A DNA stretch of 30,130 nt from UBA9988 sp964574105 (GTDB taxonomy: Bacteria; Patescibacteriota; Minisyncoccia; Phycocordibacterales; UBA9988). Positions 1-7,692 of this stretch are shown here, piece after piece. Every line of letters begins with the position of its first letter. The stretch's first letter is position 1. A program made the translations under genes and the position numbers. Below the pieces are notes generated by a model that was not told the origin of the DNA, did no database searches, and worked only from the letters and a program-made list of their open reading frames with translations. The DNA is taken from contig CAZNKH010000007.1 in assembly GCA_964574105.1 (NCBI GenBank), positions 1-30,130 on the forward strand. The letters run 5' to 3'.

Positions 1-269
1 ACAAAACTTAATTTTTTGTTTTTCTTAAAATACTTTATCGTGTCGGTCATTTTCTCCAAGCGTTTATCAAAATGAAAGCCGGTGCGTTTGTAGGTCGTGC
101 CTAACTCTGCGATCATAATCGCCTCATTGATAGACCCCGCTTGCTTGATGAGCTTTTTGAGGAGGTCGGCATTAGACTTCTCGATAATCTTATCGGCGAG
201 ACGCTTGTCGAGCTCGGCAATGAGGTCGGCTTTTACTTTTTTTATTTCATTAGTCATAGTGTTTTCCAT
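1..269 (-). CDS. Probable type III restriction-modification DNA methyltransferase (Mod), N-terminal fragment
   Basis: The reading frame is open from an ATG at 269 to the window edge, giving 89 residues of the N-terminus only. A second in-frame ATG at 257 is an alternative start. The fragment contains the stretch GTTYKRTGFHFDKRLEKM, which I recognise from the N-terminal helical region of adenine-specific DNA methyltransferases of type III (Mod) systems, just before the part that carries DPPY. The catalytic motifs lie outside the window, so function is inferred from this resemblance alone. The gene starts 5 bases after the stop of the GIY-YIG gene and has no Shine-Dalgarno site, so it is probably translated from the same mRNA as the XRE regulator and the GIY-YIG gene. 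A res gene would be expected further left. Confidence 0.62.
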   Translation of the reverse strand, partial: MENTMTNEIKKVKADLIAELDKRLADKIIEKSNADLLKKLIKQAGSINEAIMIAELGTTYKRTGFHFDKRLEKMTDTIKYFKKNKKLSF

Positions 270-273
270 AATT

Positions 274-879
274 TTAGTTAATTAAATCAGGCAGATCTTT
301 CAATTTTTTGCCATTATACTGCCAATAAGCCGCTCCTTGGTATGCACCACTACTGTTTAAGTTACCTTTTTGCTCAAATATCTTATAGGTAAGGGGCGAA
401 AGCTTCCAAACTTGTCCGCCATATTCCACTTCCTTCTCACCAATCACTTTCGCGGTGATTTCTTTGTCGGCAATAAAGCTGATTTCTTCTCCGTCTTTGA
501 TATCTTTTTTGTAGAAACTAAATCTTGCGCCCTGTTCTCTTGCTTTTGAAACTTCGTCAAATTCCTTTTCCTTGTTTACATTTTTTGGATAAATGACCTT
601 ACCTTCGAATGACAGCAGGAGTTGTCGAACGAGATCATAATCGAGAGCAAATAATTCACTATCTCCAATTTGCTGCTTATTAAATATTTCATGGAGCAAT
701 CGTTCTTTCTCTTGATAGTCATCTATTTCGATTGCAAAAAATCGTTTTAAGCCAGATACATTGTAATAGCCATTCGCCTCCAAAAAACGCATTCGTTCTT
801 GAAAATTGGCATTGCCAGTCCGACCTATTTTTATTAAGCCTGAAACGACTGTTGTCATTATGTAGATAATACCTTTCAT
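274..879 (-). CDS. GIY-YIG (MUG113/T5orf172-like) nuclease-family protein with C-terminal DUF4357
   Basis: 201 residues. Residues 4-20 (IYIMTT, then GLIKIGRTG) match the start of the T5orf172/MUG113 branch of the GIY-YIG fold, in which the two tyrosine motifs are degenerate and an arginine (R20) follows on the next strand. H63 and E75 could be the later conserved positions. Residues about 120-196, with VEYGGQVWKLSPLTYKI and a GAYQGAAYW stretch, resemble DUF4357, a domain often attached to GIY-YIG proteins and found beside restriction systems. The gene lies 4 bases after the XRE gene and 4 bases before the methyltransferase. It may be an accessory nuclease of the restriction island. The domain calls are by eye, and enzymatic activity is not shown. 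Confidence 0.72.
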   Translation of the reverse strand: MKGIIYIMTTVVSGLIKIGRTGNANFQERMRFLEANGYYNVSGLKRFFAIEIDDYQEKERLLHEIFNKQQIGDSELFALDYDLVRQLLLSFEGKVIYPKNVNKEKEFDEVSKAREQGARFSFYKKDIKDGEEISFIADKEITAKVIGEKEVEYGGQVWKLSPLTYKIFEQKGNLNSSGAYQGAAYWQYNGKKLKDLPDLIN

Positions 880-883
880 GTTT

Positions 884-1093
884 TTATTTGATTAAATCAT
901 CAACACTAACACCAAGCGCGTCCGCAATCTTTCGGAGCGTCTCAATGCGGGGATCAGGTGTTGAGCCGGTTTCTATTTTTGCAATCGTATGCAAAGTAAC
1001 GCCCGCCATTTTGGAGAGCTTATCTTGTGAGACACCTAGCTTGTCTCGGTATTTCTTTATGTTCTTGGCTATTGTTGGTAATTCCTTTGCCAT
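884..1093 (-). CDS. XRE-family helix-turn-helix transcriptional regulator
   Basis: A 69-residue protein made almost entirely of one Cro/C1-type DNA-binding domain, residues 9-65. It includes the GVSQDKLSKMAGVTLHTIAKIE recognition region, the usual P-R-IETLRKIADALGVSVDDL tail and no effector domain. Proteins of this size control restriction-modification operons (C proteins) and toxin-antitoxin operons. It is the first gene of a minus-strand operon with the GIY-YIG and methyltransferase genes. A perfect palindrome overlaps its -10 box (see 1097-1113), which fits autoregulation. No Shine-Dalgarno site is present. The fold is certain; the control of the island is inferred from position. Confidence 0.88.
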   Translation of the reverse strand: MAKELPTIAKNIKKYRDKLGVSQDKLSKMAGVTLHTIAKIETGSTPDPRIETLRKIADALGVSVDDLIK

Positions 1094-1096
1094 ACC

Positions 1097-1113
1097 AGTA
1101 AAACTTTACTATA
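1097..1113 (-). promoter_or_regulatory. XRE promoter -10 box with overlapping palindromic operator
   Basis: On the minus strand TATAGT occupies 1108-1113. A perfect palindrome AGTAAA-AC-TTTACT occupies 1097-1110, overlapping the -10 box by 3 bases and covering the expected transcription start near 1101. It ends 3 bases before the regulator's ATG. This is the usual position for an autoregulatory operator of a small XRE protein. No good -35 was seen. Confidence 0.5.
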
Positions 1114-1307
1114 ATGAAATTAGCGTGGTATTATTATTGTATGAAAAATAATCTCTTCAGTCAATTTGTTACAGGGAGTTCCTCAACCTTTTCCGCGCAG
1201 GGAGGGAGGAGCAAGGAAAAGAATAATCCCGCCACAAAAATTCCGTCCGCTTAGAAAAAAATCCGGTGCGCGCAAAATAAGAAAAACAGAGAAGACTTTT
1301 TTGCTGA

Positions 1308-1378
1308 CTGCCGAGCTTGGATTCGAACCAAGATACTCGCCTCCAAAGGGCGATGTCCTACCATTAGACGACTCGGCA
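1308..1378 (-). tRNA. tRNA-Gln (anticodon TTG)
   Basis: The minus strand folds into a full cloverleaf. The acceptor arms are TGCCGAG and CTCGGCA, the anticodon loop is CTTTGGA (anticodon TTG, reading CAA), the T loop is TTCGAAT and the discriminator is G. CCA is not encoded. It lies 21 bases after the dnaX stop codon and is probably part of the dus-dnaX transcript. Its 3' end faces the restriction island. Confidence 0.95.
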
Positions 1379-1399
1379 CTGGTATGACTTACTCTCAAC

Positions 1400-2437
1400 T
1401 TACTTATCTTGCCCCGAGAGCTTAATAATCGCAAGCTCGAGGGGTAGTGCCGGAGCAGGTGAGGCATCAATGAGTGAGTATGCGGCAAGGAGCTCGCGCA
1501 GTATCATAGAGAGTCGTTTACCCCTCTCCCCCTTTCCCAGATTCTCCAAAAAAGCATATTCATCACTGGAGACCTCCTCTTTAATCCGTATCGCAAGATC
1601 TTTTGCAAAGATAATAAGCATCGCTTCGCGTACTGTGTGCATAGTAAGGCGTGTGAGTACCTTCATATCCACATTCTCTTCCTGTGCCATACTCACTGCG
1701 GTGAGAGCGCTATCTGTTATACCATCAACAAGAGAGCGAACGATACTGTGCACCAATTCTATTTTTGGCGCTCCCGTCACACGCGCCACTTCATCAACAG
1801 TTAACTTCGCATCCTTGCTAACTGTCATCACCTTTTGAAGCACACCAAGCGCATCACGGAAGGAGCCGTCCCCTAAGGTGGCAATAAGTTGTGCGGCATC
1901 TTTCTCCAGCACGCACTTCTCTTTCTTCGCCACGATAATGAGATGTTTAGTAAGTTCCTCTTGCGAAGGCCTCTTGAAGACAAAGGTCTGACAGCGAGAA
2001 ATAATTGTCTCCGGCACACGAGAGAGTTCAGTCGTCGCAAGAATGAAGACCACATGCGAAGGCGGCTCTTCTAAGGTTTTTAGCAAGGCATTAAATGCCT
2101 CCTTAGTGAGCATATGCACCTCATCAATTAAGTACACTTTGTACAGACTTTCAAAAGGGAGTGTCGCAACCGCATCGCGTAATTCTCGCACATCGTCAAT
2201 ACCACGGTTTGACGCCGCATCAATTTCATACAAGTCAGTAGAGGTGCATCCGATTGCTGAAGCAAAGATGCGCGCTACAGAGGTTTTTCCTGTCCCCCGC
2301 GATCCAGAAAAAAGATAGGCATGCGCTATCGTTTTTGCTGCAACCGCTCCCTTAAGCACTTCCACAATGTGGGACTGGCCCAACACCTCACCCCACTCCG
2401 CCGGACGGTATTTGCGATACAGTACGCGCTCGTTCAT
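1400..2437 (-). CDS. dnaX: DNA polymerase III subunit gamma (DnaX), short form without tau extension or zinc module
   Basis: 345 residues of the clamp-loader ATPase. The order is RKYRPAEW N-terminus, Walker A GSRGTGKT (45-52), EIDAASNRGIDD, Walker B VYLIDEVHML (101-110), sensor region and SRC arginine-finger motif (147-149), then the helical lid and collar. It loads the sliding clamp at the replication fork. The protein ends after the collar, so only a gamma-like subunit is made; the tau domains that bind DnaB and the polymerase are absent. Between C64 and D68, where DnaX proteins normally have a Cys-rich zinc-binding insertion, only about four residues remain. The start overlaps the end of dus by 50 bases and has its own TATAAT 8 nt upstream. 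Confidence 0.93.
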   Translation of the reverse strand: MNERVLYRKYRPAEWGEVLGQSHIVEVLKGAVAAKTIAHAYLFSGSRGTGKTSVARIFASAIGCTSTDLYEIDAASNRGIDDVRELRDAVATLPFESLYKVYLIDEVHMLTKEAFNALLKTLEEPPSHVVFILATTELSRVPETIISRCQTFVFKRPSQEELTKHLIIVAKKEKCVLEKDAAQLIATLGDGSFRDALGVLQKVMTVSKDAKLTVDEVARVTGAPKIELVHSIVRSLVDGITDSALTAVSMAQEENVDMKVLTRLTMHTVREAMLIIFAKDLAIRIKEEVSSDEYAFLENLGKGERGKRLSMILRELLAAYSLIDASPAPALPLELAIIKLSGQDK

Positions 2438-3389
2438 CAGGAGCGATTATAACACGCTCTCTCACTATCTGCTCTACCTCATCTGCGGTCTCTGTTTTCA
2501 TCAGCTTCTCACGCAATTCTGCCGCGCCAGCAAAGCCGCTCACATAGGCACCAAAGTGTTTGCGCATAATAGAGAAACTTTTATATGCTCCAAGTAATTC
2601 TTCAAACACTTTCGCATGTTCCACCATCACAGTAAGCCGCTCCTTTAAGTCCGGAACTCTGTTGGCAAACAGCCACGGGTTACCAAAGATACTTCTCCCC
2701 AGCATCACCCCGTCACACCCACATTCGCGTACTTTCTCCCGTGCATCTGCCACTGTTTTTACATCACCATTTCCAATAATACGCGTCCCGGTACCAGCAG
2801 CTGCCTCAACCGCGCATCGTACAGATTCCCAATCAGCGGGGACTTGAGACATCTCTTTCCTAGTGCGCGCATGGAGCGTAATTGCCACTGGTCTTGCTTT
2901 TAGGAGATGAGCTATCCACTCCTCCACAGTATTTTTGTTGTACCCGGTGCGTGTCTTCACTGAAACTGGTAGTTTATCTTTTACTCCCTGCCGTGCCGCT
3001 TCAATCAATTCTTGTGCAAGTGTCGGATTTTTTATGAGAATCGCACCCGCTCCCTGCTTCTCTATTGCGCGATCAGGGCAACCCATATTGATATCCACCC
3101 CGTCAAAACCGAGTTCTGCCACAAGTGCGGCGCTTTTCTCCATCGTCTCTGGCCGCGCGCCAAAGAGTTGCGCGACGATTGGTCTCTCGCCTTTATCAAA
3201 TAAGAGATCAATAAACAATCTCTCTCGTCCGGACGATTGTAATCCATCGGCAGAAACAAATTCAGTCCAGAGCACATCCGGTTTGCCATAATTTGTGATA
3301 ATACGACGAAAAGCCGCATCCGTAACATTTGCCATCGGCGCGAGACAGAAGAATGGCTGTGGAAGCGTATCCCAAAATCCTCTCTGCAT
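2388..3389 (-). CDS. dus: tRNA-dihydrouridine synthase (DusB-like)
   Basis: 333 residues with the FMN-binding TIM barrel of the Dus family. The N-terminus has LAPMANVTDAAFR, the catalytic cysteine is C104 in NMGCPDR, followed by KQGAGAILIK, a KTRTGY strand, HARTR and the phosphate-binding GNGDV and MLGRSIFGNPW segments. It reduces uridine to dihydrouridine in tRNA D-loops. The C-terminal helical domain is present, so it looks full length. It is the first gene of a dus-dnaX-tRNA-Gln unit. The -10 box lies 6 nt before the ATG with no Shine-Dalgarno site, so the mRNA is probably leaderless. The promoter shares its -35 box with the divergent gene at 3500. Confidence 0.93.
   Translation of the reverse strand: MQRGFWDTLPQPFFCLAPMANVTDAAFRRIITNYGKPDVLWTEFVSADGLQSSGRERLFIDLLFDKGERPIVAQLFGARPETMEKSAALVAELGFDGVDINMGCPDRAIEKQGAGAILIKNPTLAQELIEAARQGVKDKLPVSVKTRTGYNKNTVEEWIAHLLKARPVAITLHARTRKEMSQVPADWESVRCAVEAAAGTGTRIIGNGDVKTVADAREKVRECGCDGVMLGRSIFGNPWLFANRVPDLKERLTVMVEHAKVFEELLGAYKSFSIMRKHFGAYVSGFAGAAELREKLMKTETADEVEQIVRERVIIAPDERARTVSQIPSGGVG
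2446..2454 (-). promoter_or_regulatory. Internal extended -10 promoter for dnaX
   Basis: The minus strand reads TGT-TATAAT, a perfect -10 with a TGn extension. It ends 8 nt before the dnaX ATG and lies inside the 3' end of dus. No good -35 is visible. A transcript from here would begin at or next to the start codon. Confidence 0.55.
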
Positions 3390-3395
3390 AGAGAG

Positions 3396-3446
3396 AGCGT
3401 AACAGAGTCACCACTGATTGACAACCATACATACAAGTAGTATTGT
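3396..3446. promoter_or_regulatory. Divergent promoters for dus (-) and the secreted protein (+) sharing one -35 box
   Basis: The 7-mer TTGACAA at 3418-3424 serves both strands. Plus strand: TTGACA (3418-3423), 17 bp, TATTGT (3441-3446). Minus strand: TTGTCA (3424-3419), 17 bp, TGT-extended TACGCT (3401-3396), which ends 6 nt before the dus ATG. The plus transcript should begin near 3453 and carry a leader of about 47 nt. That leader has a small hairpin (ACCGC/GCGGT, 3458-3471) and a Shine-Dalgarno site. Confidence 0.72.
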
Positions 3447-3499
3447 TGAGCCTAGAAACCGCCCGCGCGGTACGATCTTCACAACAAAAGGAGTCTCTT

Positions 3500-3949
3500 A
3501 TGAAGCCGTTACTTGTAGTCCTCACCGTACTTATGCTTTCGCTCCCCATCCTCTCTCAAGCACAGCAGTATTACAGCCAAGAGATGCCGTGTTACGCCTG
3601 TCCACCAGCACCATGCCCCACTGACCTTGAGATGCGAGTTGATACTATGGGCGCACGGATGGGCAATAGGTTTGCTCACGGAGTCCATATGGCGGTGACT
3701 TCTCCAAAGCACATCACTCGATCCTTCTTTAATGGAGACCCCGCGGTGGAGATACCGGTGCTCTCCAACATCGCTGGTGCTGTACTTGGTCCACTGCGGA
3801 CAGTGCGAGATGCAACAGTTGGCGTGTTTGAGGTAGCAACCTTTCCCCTCATCTTCTTTGGAACAAATGAGCGGAATGGCGGTCCACTCTATCAGGATTG
3901 TTACTACTTACCTTCTCTCGCGTATCGAGCAGAGGATGAAGGTTTCTAG
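3500..3949 (+). CDS. Secreted or envelope protein of unknown function
   Basis: 149 residues, not recognised. The start at 3500 is chosen because AAGGAG (3488-3493) lies 6 nt upstream and because the protein then begins with a classical signal peptide: MKP, a hydrophobic stretch of about 15 residues, and a likely cleavage site SQA|QQ near residue 21. The mature part is about 128 residues. It begins with a tyrosine- and cysteine-rich segment (CYACPPAPC) and has one more cysteine near the C-terminus (DCYY). The middle contains glycine/alanine- and valine-rich amphipathic stretches that could touch a membrane. It is a single-gene unit with a strong promoter and a strong terminator. Export is well supported; function is unknown. 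Confidence 0.75.
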   Translation: MKPLLVVLTVLMLSLPILSQAQQYYSQEMPCYACPPAPCPTDLEMRVDTMGARMGNRFAHGVHMAVTSPKHITRSFFNGDPAVEIPVLSNIAGAVLGPLRTVRDATVGVFEVATFPLIFFGTNERNGGPLYQDCYYLPSLAYRAEDEGF

Positions 3950-3993
3950 AAGTATTATTCACCACAATCCATATGGGATGCCTCTAAGGCAGA

Positions 3994-4038
3994 ACCCTCA
4001 TCACTATCTGCATTGCGGATAGTGATGAGGGTATTTTT
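3994..4038 (+). terminator. Rho-independent terminator after the secreted protein gene
   Basis: A perfect 15-bp stem (3994-4008 with 4018-4032, arms starting ACCCTCATCACT) encloses a 9-nt loop and is followed by ATTTTTATT. It terminates the plus-strand gene. It directly abuts the stop codon of the convergent amidase gene and may also halt minus-strand transcripts, but the T-run on that strand is poor. Confidence 0.9.
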
Positions 4039-5263
4039 ATTGCTCGTCTGGCTGTGTAAACTTATTTAACTTCTCTCTCGTCTGAGGCCCCACTGATCCA
4101 GTCATACTGATACCGTGTACAGATTGAAAATCTTTTACCGCTCGCTTTACACAGTTCCCAAAAATGCCATTGATCGGGCAATCGGAGAGTGTCTTCCTTT
4201 TTGGTGGATAATAACCAATTGCGTGAAGTACTCCTTGCAAATGGAGCACATCAGCTGAATACTTTTCTCCTTTTGTAAGATTGCGGGTAAACTCATAGGG
4301 AGAGAGTGTTGTTTCTTCTGCAAGGAGAGCGCCACTCGCTTCAAAAAAATCAATGACACCAAGATATGTTTGATACGCCATTTCTCGTAAGATTTTTTCC
4401 CGTACCTCAGGAGTCTTAAATTGTGATTCATAAATATATCCATACTCAATGAGGAGTGAGACCTTCTCTCGTGAGCCGTTAGATCCAACAGCAATCAATT
4501 CCTGATCAGGAGTAATGCCGTCACTCTCTCCGGGCAAATTACTTATAGGGAATCGTTTAGAAAGGCGAGCCCGTATTGACTCCGCGAGTGAATGACTTGC
4601 ACGACCATTTGGTAATTGTTCATCTGGCACATAGATAGAGAACCCAGAATAAGAACCAGCGTTACGGGCAAAGCGCCGTGAGTAATCATTGAAGTGCACA
4701 TGGAGCACAATGTCTATGTCATACTCATTTGCAAAACGGTTTATACCATAGAGTATGCGCGAGACGCGTGTGTTTGCAGAGTTGTGATGCACAAGTATTC
4801 TCTTATCCAAGAGGCCACTCTGATAATAATACTGAGAGAGTGCGCGTAGAGACTTAATCCACGAGTCAATATCTTGTGATTCCTCGCGCATAAATGTTTG
4901 CAGCTCCTGACTGTATGCCCCTGTTTCAGTATCGCGCGTACTTGATGCGTGCATATGTGAATCATTTGTGAAGCGCTCTAAAAGGTACTTAGTCATCGCC
5001 AGATTTACATCAGTCTCACGGACCTTTCCAAATGCAGATCCGGGATCTGTATTATCATGCCCCGGCACAATGAGTATAGAAAGTTTCCCTGTGGCGTAAC
5101 GATCGGTAAGATCCTGTGCTGTTACCGTCTCTGAGTATGCGCGCCTCACACCGGCAGAGAGTGTTGCTAATTGTGATGCCATATCAGTAATCCACCCGAG
5201 AGAAATTGGGAAAAGAAAAGAAAATGCCAGAAACACACGAGTGTTATTTCTTCTTTTGTGCAT
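4037..5263 (-). CDS. N-acetylmuramoyl-L-alanine amidase (Amidase_3) with C-terminal peptidoglycan-binding domain
   Basis: 408 residues from the ATG at 5263, chosen because it gives a short basic N-terminus followed by a hydrophobic signal or anchor (residues 10-25); an ORF start at 5314 would overlap the upstream gene by 71 bases. The zinc amidase domain is at about 62-310. Likely zinc ligands are H69 in IVPGHDNTDPGS, E83 in RETDVN and H188 or H190 in LHVHFND, and the catalytic glutamate is E273 in LIEYGYI. Residues about 337-403 match PG_binding_1 (LQGVLHAIGYY, GIFG, AVKDFQ, TGSVGPQTREKL). It would cut the amide bond between MurNAc and L-Ala in the cell wall. It overlaps the fusion gene by 20 bases and is the last gene of the serS-ftsQ-fusion-amidase cluster. 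Confidence 0.87.
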   Translation of the reverse strand: MHKRRNNTRVFLAFSFLFPISLGWITDMASQLATLSAGVRRAYSETVTAQDLTDRYATGKLSILIVPGHDNTDPGSAFGKVRETDVNLAMTKYLLERFTNDSHMHASSTRDTETGAYSQELQTFMREESQDIDSWIKSLRALSQYYYQSGLLDKRILVHHNSANTRVSRILYGINRFANEYDIDIVLHVHFNDYSRRFARNAGSYSGFSIYVPDEQLPNGRASHSLAESIRARLSKRFPISNLPGESDGITPDQELIAVGSNGSREKVSLLIEYGYIYESQFKTPEVREKILREMAYQTYLGVIDFFEASGALLAEETTLSPYEFTRNLTKGEKYSADVLHLQGVLHAIGYYPPKRKTLSDCPINGIFGNCVKRAVKDFQSVHGISMTGSVGPQTREKLNKFTQPDEQ

Positions 5264-7673
5264 CAAGCTCTGGTTGATATGACGCATTGATAGTGAAGGG
5301 AAGTCGTTGTACATTCTTTACTCCTGTTGTATTTAGCGTTACAACGAGCCCTAGACCCTGCATCGTCTCGGGAGAGAAGCTTTGATCAAATACAAAATTG
5401 CCCAGACTGTATGCAATCACACCACCATTATAGCGCTCCAACTCCTGCACGACATGCGGATGGTGCCCTACCACAACACGCGCACCGTTTTCTATTGCAC
5501 GGCGCGCAAGCGCCTTTTGCCGTGCATTAGAGAGCGGTTGATACTCATCACCAAAATGGAATGAGACAACGAGTGCATCAACTTGTTTTGCGGCATTGGC
5601 AATCAGTGTATCAAAATCCCCATCGGCCGCGCGGAGAATCCCTTCATTTTTTATCCCTACCTCTAACCAATCAGGTCCTACATCGGTAAATCCCAAGAAA
5701 CCGATGCGCATCCCGTTGCGTTCAAGAACCTTCACCGCTGTTGCATCGGTGCGATCGTATCCTCCTCCAACACTAAGCATATCGTACTCGGCGATTTGAG
5801 AGATAGTGTCATAAAACGCCTCAGTTCCCCAATCACCAGCATGGTTATTTGCTACACTCAACACATCAAATCCTACTTTCTTGAGTGCCGGTATCAACTT
5901 TGGATCCATACGGAAGGAGTAGATACTACCGTGATTCGTCCCACGGAGAGATACCGGCCCCTCAAGATTAGCAAAGCTGATATCGTAATCACTGATAGCG
6001 CGCGAACGGGCAAACAACTGCTGGTAGTCCCCAGAGAAGTTTTTTTCTACAACTGAACGCACTCCACGGTCAGCCATAATGTCACCCACAAAGAGGAGAC
6101 GAACCTGCGTACTTGAACTTCTTTGTGATGCGGCAATGGCGCCAAGAGAAGAGACCATCCGCTTTCCAACCATACTAAATAGAGACTTGCGCGTTTGCTC
6201 TCTTTTAGACTCTGGAGTGGATACGGATTGTACAGCAAGCCGCTTCCCATCAGGACTGAGACCAAAGTATATATTCTTGCTCACATATTGAACCAACTTC
6301 TCTGCATCTTTCTCACGATTTTCGCTTGCAAGCACAATGACTGCAATATTTCTTTTTTGAAATTCAGAGAGTGGGAGTGAGAAAAGTGAGATGAGTGTGC
6401 GTCCCGCGGCATCGGTGTAACCATTCTTCCCACCCAAATATCTTGGATTACCTTTAACAACAAAATAGTTATTGTTGTACCAAGTATGTGTCTTGGCACC
6501 GAGATTCTCTTTCTCAACTTTTTTCATCGCGGTCTTAGTAATATCCAGTACATACGATTTGTGCCGATACACATACTGCGCAAGAGTAAAGAGATCTTGT
6601 GCGGTTGAAGTGTTCTTTGGAGAGAGACCGCTAGGATCATCAAAATGAGTCATGTTTAATCCGATAGAGCGCGCTTTCTTATTCATCTGTGAGAGGAAAC
6701 GATTTCTCCCGTAGTGCTCGGCAATTACCTCTGCTGCGTCATTGGACGATTCTAAAAGAAGTGGATACAGTAGAGTTCCCACGCTCACTAACTCCCCTTC
6801 TTTTAGTCCACCAAAGTCGCCATATGTGGCGGATGCTCGGCTAGACACTCGTGCAGTCTGATACTGGTTTACCACATCGAGTGAGGTAAGTGCGGTAATT
6901 AGTTTAGTGAGTGATGCAATGGGATATTCTCTACCACTATTGTGCTCAAGGAGTATGTCGCCAGAATCAAGATCTGCAACTAAGTATGCATCAGCGGAGA
7001 TCTGTGGTACGGCACTGAGATTAGCGACATAATAAAAGCTCTCGTCGGTAGAAGAAGCACTCGATGAATCTTTTCCAACCACAATAATGGGAGTGCCCAC
7101 ATCAGCAAAGAGGAACACCTTTCTTGCGTCTTCAGTACTCAGACGAATGCATCCTCCCGAATAGCCCTTGGGGACCGGAGCCCCTCCAGGGTAGTATGGC
7201 CATCCATGAATGAAGAAATTACCAAAAAACTGCATTGAATACGGCATCCACACAGAGCCAATTGATGAGAAATGATTTTCCTCCTTTGTCTCTACTTTAT
7301 ACTCTCCTGGAGGCGTCTCCCACGGAGTACCAATACGCCCTTTAGATGCAACAGGGACTTTTTCAGTCACAACACCATCAATGTATAGGGAGAGGGTCAT
7401 AGCATCTAAGTCAACATAGAGCGCTTTTCCTTTTTGTGGAATTGCGGTCGGCTCTGAAGATAATGAACCTAGTGTGAGTTTAGAGTATACGGGGGTGGAG
7501 ACTGAAGTGCTGGTGGAGACCTTATTTACCTGTGCAGAAAGTCGGGGTGGAGAATTGAGCAGTGCGAGGCGCCCCCCGTACACCAACCCTGCGGCGATAG
7601 AGAGTCCTACGCCAACGGCACATAGTACAGCGAGTACGGTCATAATCGTGTATCTTGGAGGAAAAGCTCTCAT
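5244..7673 (-). CDS. Three-domain cell-wall fusion: L,D-transpeptidase (YkuD) + D,D-carboxypeptidase (S11) + CapA-type metallophosphoesterase
   Basis: 809 residues. An N-terminal membrane anchor (about 10-32) is followed by a Ser/Thr/Val-rich linker. Residues about 84-200 are a YkuD domain with H156 in FIHGWPY and the catalytic C175 in SGGCIRLS. Residues about 225-470 are a D-Ala-D-Ala carboxypeptidase (S11) with SLTK (254-257), SSN (309-311) and KNG (416-418) where the family usually has KTG. Residues about 525-765 resemble CapA/PgsA: VGDIM (D531), NLEG (E571), NNHAGDWG (H611), HFGDEY (H706) and GHHPH (737-740), then YSLGNFVF. All three catalytic sets look intact apart from the Asn for Thr change. 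The frame is continuous with no sign of a sequencing fusion. It lies in a cluster with ftsQ and an amidase. A TATACT 8 nt before the ATG suggests its own leaderless transcript. Confidence 0.9.
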   Translation of the reverse strand: MRAFPPRYTIMTVLAVLCAVGVGLSIAAGLVYGGRLALLNSPPRLSAQVNKVSTSTSVSTPVYSKLTLGSLSSEPTAIPQKGKALYVDLDAMTLSLYIDGVVTEKVPVASKGRIGTPWETPPGEYKVETKEENHFSSIGSVWMPYSMQFFGNFFIHGWPYYPGGAPVPKGYSGGCIRLSTEDARKVFLFADVGTPIIVVGKDSSSASSTDESFYYVANLSAVPQISADAYLVADLDSGDILLEHNSGREYPIASLTKLITALTSLDVVNQYQTARVSSRASATYGDFGGLKEGELVSVGTLLYPLLLESSNDAAEVIAEHYGRNRFLSQMNKKARSIGLNMTHFDDPSGLSPKNTSTAQDLFTLAQYVYRHKSYVLDITKTAMKKVEKENLGAKTHTWYNNNYFVVKGNPRYLGGKNGYTDAAGRTLISLFSLPLSEFQKRNIAVIVLASENREKDAEKLVQYVSKNIYFGLSPDGKRLAVQSVSTPESKREQTRKSLFSMVGKRMVSSLGAIAASQRSSSTQVRLLFVGDIMADRGVRSVVEKNFSGDYQQLFARSRAISDYDISFANLEGPVSLRGTNHGSIYSFRMDPKLIPALKKVGFDVLSVANNHAGDWGTEAFYDTISQIAEYDMLSVGGGYDRTDATAVKVLERNGMRIGFLGFTDVGPDWLEVGIKNEGILRAADGDFDTLIANAAKQVDALVVSFHFGDEYQPLSNARQKALARRAIENGARVVVGHHPHVVQELERYNGGVIAYSLGNFVFDQSFSPETMQGLGLVVTLNTTGVKNVQRLPFTINASYQPELDAQKKK

Positions 7674-7681
7674 TGCTCTGT

Positions 7682-7687
7682 AGTATA
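7682..7687 (-). promoter_or_regulatory. -10 box of the three-domain fusion gene
   Basis: TATACT on the minus strand lies 8 nt before the ATG at 7673 and just downstream of the ftsQ stop codon. No convincing -35 was seen and no Shine-Dalgarno site is present. It may act alongside read-through from serS-ftsQ. Confidence 0.42.
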
Positions 7688-7692
7688 ACGCA

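Noticed and set aside
1114..1307. Gap between the XRE promoter and tRNA-Gln, checked for a gene or terminator
   Set aside because: It contains only a loose inverted repeat (CTTTTCC/GGAAAAG, 20-base loop) and AT-rich sequence. No ORF, RNA or clear terminator could be supported.
1183..1488. 101-residue minus-strand ORF across tRNA-Gln
   Set aside because: It reads through the tRNA and the end of dnaX. The apparent protein is a translation of the tRNA sequence.
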